Assembly (NCBI GenBank): GCA_030549795.1
Contig: JAUQQO010000053.1
Location: forward strand, 1-64,000
Origin: Pseudomonadota bacterium
Lineage (GTDB): Bacteria; Pseudomonadota; Alphaproteobacteria; Geminicoccales; Geminicoccaceae
DNA: 64,000 bases
Reading direction: 5' to 3'
A program made the position numbers and the translations under genes. Positions 63,294-64,000 of the stretch are shown piece after piece. Positions within the stretch are counted from its first letter, which is position 1. Each line of letters opens with the position of its first letter. The notes below the pieces were generated by a model that ran no database searches, was not told the DNA's origin, and saw only the letters and a program-made list of their open reading frames with translations.

Positions 63294-64000
63294 TTACGGC
63301 GATGCGCGGGAGCGCGCCCCATACGTTCGGCCCACCACCCGATGCCGAGCCGGCGCTGGCTTGTGCGCCTTAAAGCGCGCGGCTGCGACCGCAGCGTCGG
63401 GTACGATGGGCGAGCTTTGATGCTTGATTTCTCTTTGGCGCTCCATGACCGCGAATTGGTGCCAACTCTCGCCCCGATCCGAGGACACGAAGATCTCACC
63501 TTTTCCGATCAGCGGACCACGCCCGTGTGGACCCACGTCGTCCCGCGATCGTGGGAGCGATACACCCCGCTACAGGTGTACACGTACACGTCCCCTTTGC
63601 GCCCCAGCGCGATCGAGGAGACGAATTCTTTGCCTTTGGGTGGCGCGATTCGCAACCAACTTCGTCCACGGTCGTCGGAGCGGTAGAGAATGCCCTCCAC
63701 CTCGCCCAACAACTCCCCCAACGGCAGCGGCGTTATCACCCCGGCTCGATAAAGCGTGGAGCTGTTCGGATCGGCCGCAAGCGCTGTAAAGCGCCGGAAC
63801 AATTCTCGCTGCGGCTCCTCGAGTCATATCGACTCGCTCCAGCTCTCGCCGCCGTCTTCCGAGCGATAGACCTGACGGATAGCGTACAACGGCGACGGGT
63901 AAGCGGTCCCGGCCGCGAACAGCTCTCCCCGCTCCGTGGCGGCGAGCAGGTGAATATTGAAGGATCCGGCCAGGGGCCTGCCAAGGAGGACCCAAAGGGG
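63294..64000 (-). pseudogene. decayed Asp-box (BNR/sialidase-type) repeat protein gene
   Basis: Three minus-strand pieces carry four Asp-box motifs (SxDxGxxW): YRSEDGGESW and, after an in-phase TGA at 63826-63824, YRSDDRGRSW and YRSHDRGTTW. A second stop at 63511-63509 follows; VSSDRGESW then appears in another frame (open from 63536). The repeat spacing shrinks from about 33 residues to about 17 at the last junction, so a frameshift with a small deletion is likely. Such proteins are beta-propellers (Ycf48-like or exported glycosidase-like). The gene starts outside the window. A sequencing error is the alternative. The exact end is uncertain. Confidence 0.7.

Overview
The window looks like chromosomal DNA of a GC-rich alphaproteobacterium. 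By eye it is about two-thirds G+C, with strong C/G third-position bias and many GTG and TTG starts. The alphaproteobacterial placement rests on gene content: a DUF1013 (TrcR-type) protein, a liv operon carrying the small DUF6867-type membrane gene, a class I PHA synthase with a phasin, an FNR-type box upstream of hemN, and an RT0821/Lpp0805-type lipoprotein. A Rhodospirillales-like lineage is plausible but not proven. I see no rRNA, tRNA, CRISPR array, insertion sequence, integrase or prophage module.

Layout. 1-4.2 kb: a catabolic operon (alpha/beta hydrolase, SDR, RidA, DadA-type amino acid oxidase, Asp/Glu racemase-fold enzyme), divergent from an SDR gene cut by the window edge. 4.3-10.5 kb: a Lon-like protease followed by two unassigned genes and a host-attachment-family protein, then 3-hydroxyacyl-CoA dehydrogenase, a TetR/COQ9-like regulator and a phasin ended by a strong terminator. 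10.6-16.7 kb: LOG-family protein, beta-CASP metallo-beta-lactamase protein, a short unknown gene, and (minus strand) an orphan xanthine-dehydrogenase-type molybdopterin subunit and a PaaI thioesterase. 17-25.5 kb: diguanylate cyclase, hemN with an FNR box, a four-gene Gld-type ABC-2 cassette and an HpcH/HpaI aldolase.

25.5-32.7 kb (minus): ECF sigma/anti-sigma pair, phaC, a CapA-type protein, a small cytochrome c overlapping an HNH endonuclease gene, an epoxide-hydrolase-type hydrolase and a pteridine-reductase-like SDR. 32.8-36.2 kb: lutABC lactate oxidation operon and an Smr-domain gene. 36.3-45.8 kb (mostly minus): rmuC, a lipoprotein, a secreted Hint-domain protein with a long Asp/Ser tail, typA, an adenylate/guanylate cyclase, slipin plus NfeD protease, and a BDH2-like SDR. 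46-56.9 kb: exported proteins of unknown function, a glycosyltransferase-like protein, argE, hupE, a trypsin-like protease, an SDR, trcR, an M20 amidohydrolase and ohr. 57-62.4 kb: a complete branched-chain amino acid ABC transporter operon (livH-M-G-F, DUF6867, livJ). 62.5-64 kb: an exported unknown protein and a decayed Asp-box (BNR) repeat gene running off the edge.

Taken together the genes suggest an aerobic-to-microaerobic heterotroph that stores polyhydroxyalkanoate, imports and oxidises amino acids, and oxidises lactate. The most unusual item is the Hint-domain protein at 37.9-39.0 kb. The FNR box before hemN is the clearest regulatory site.
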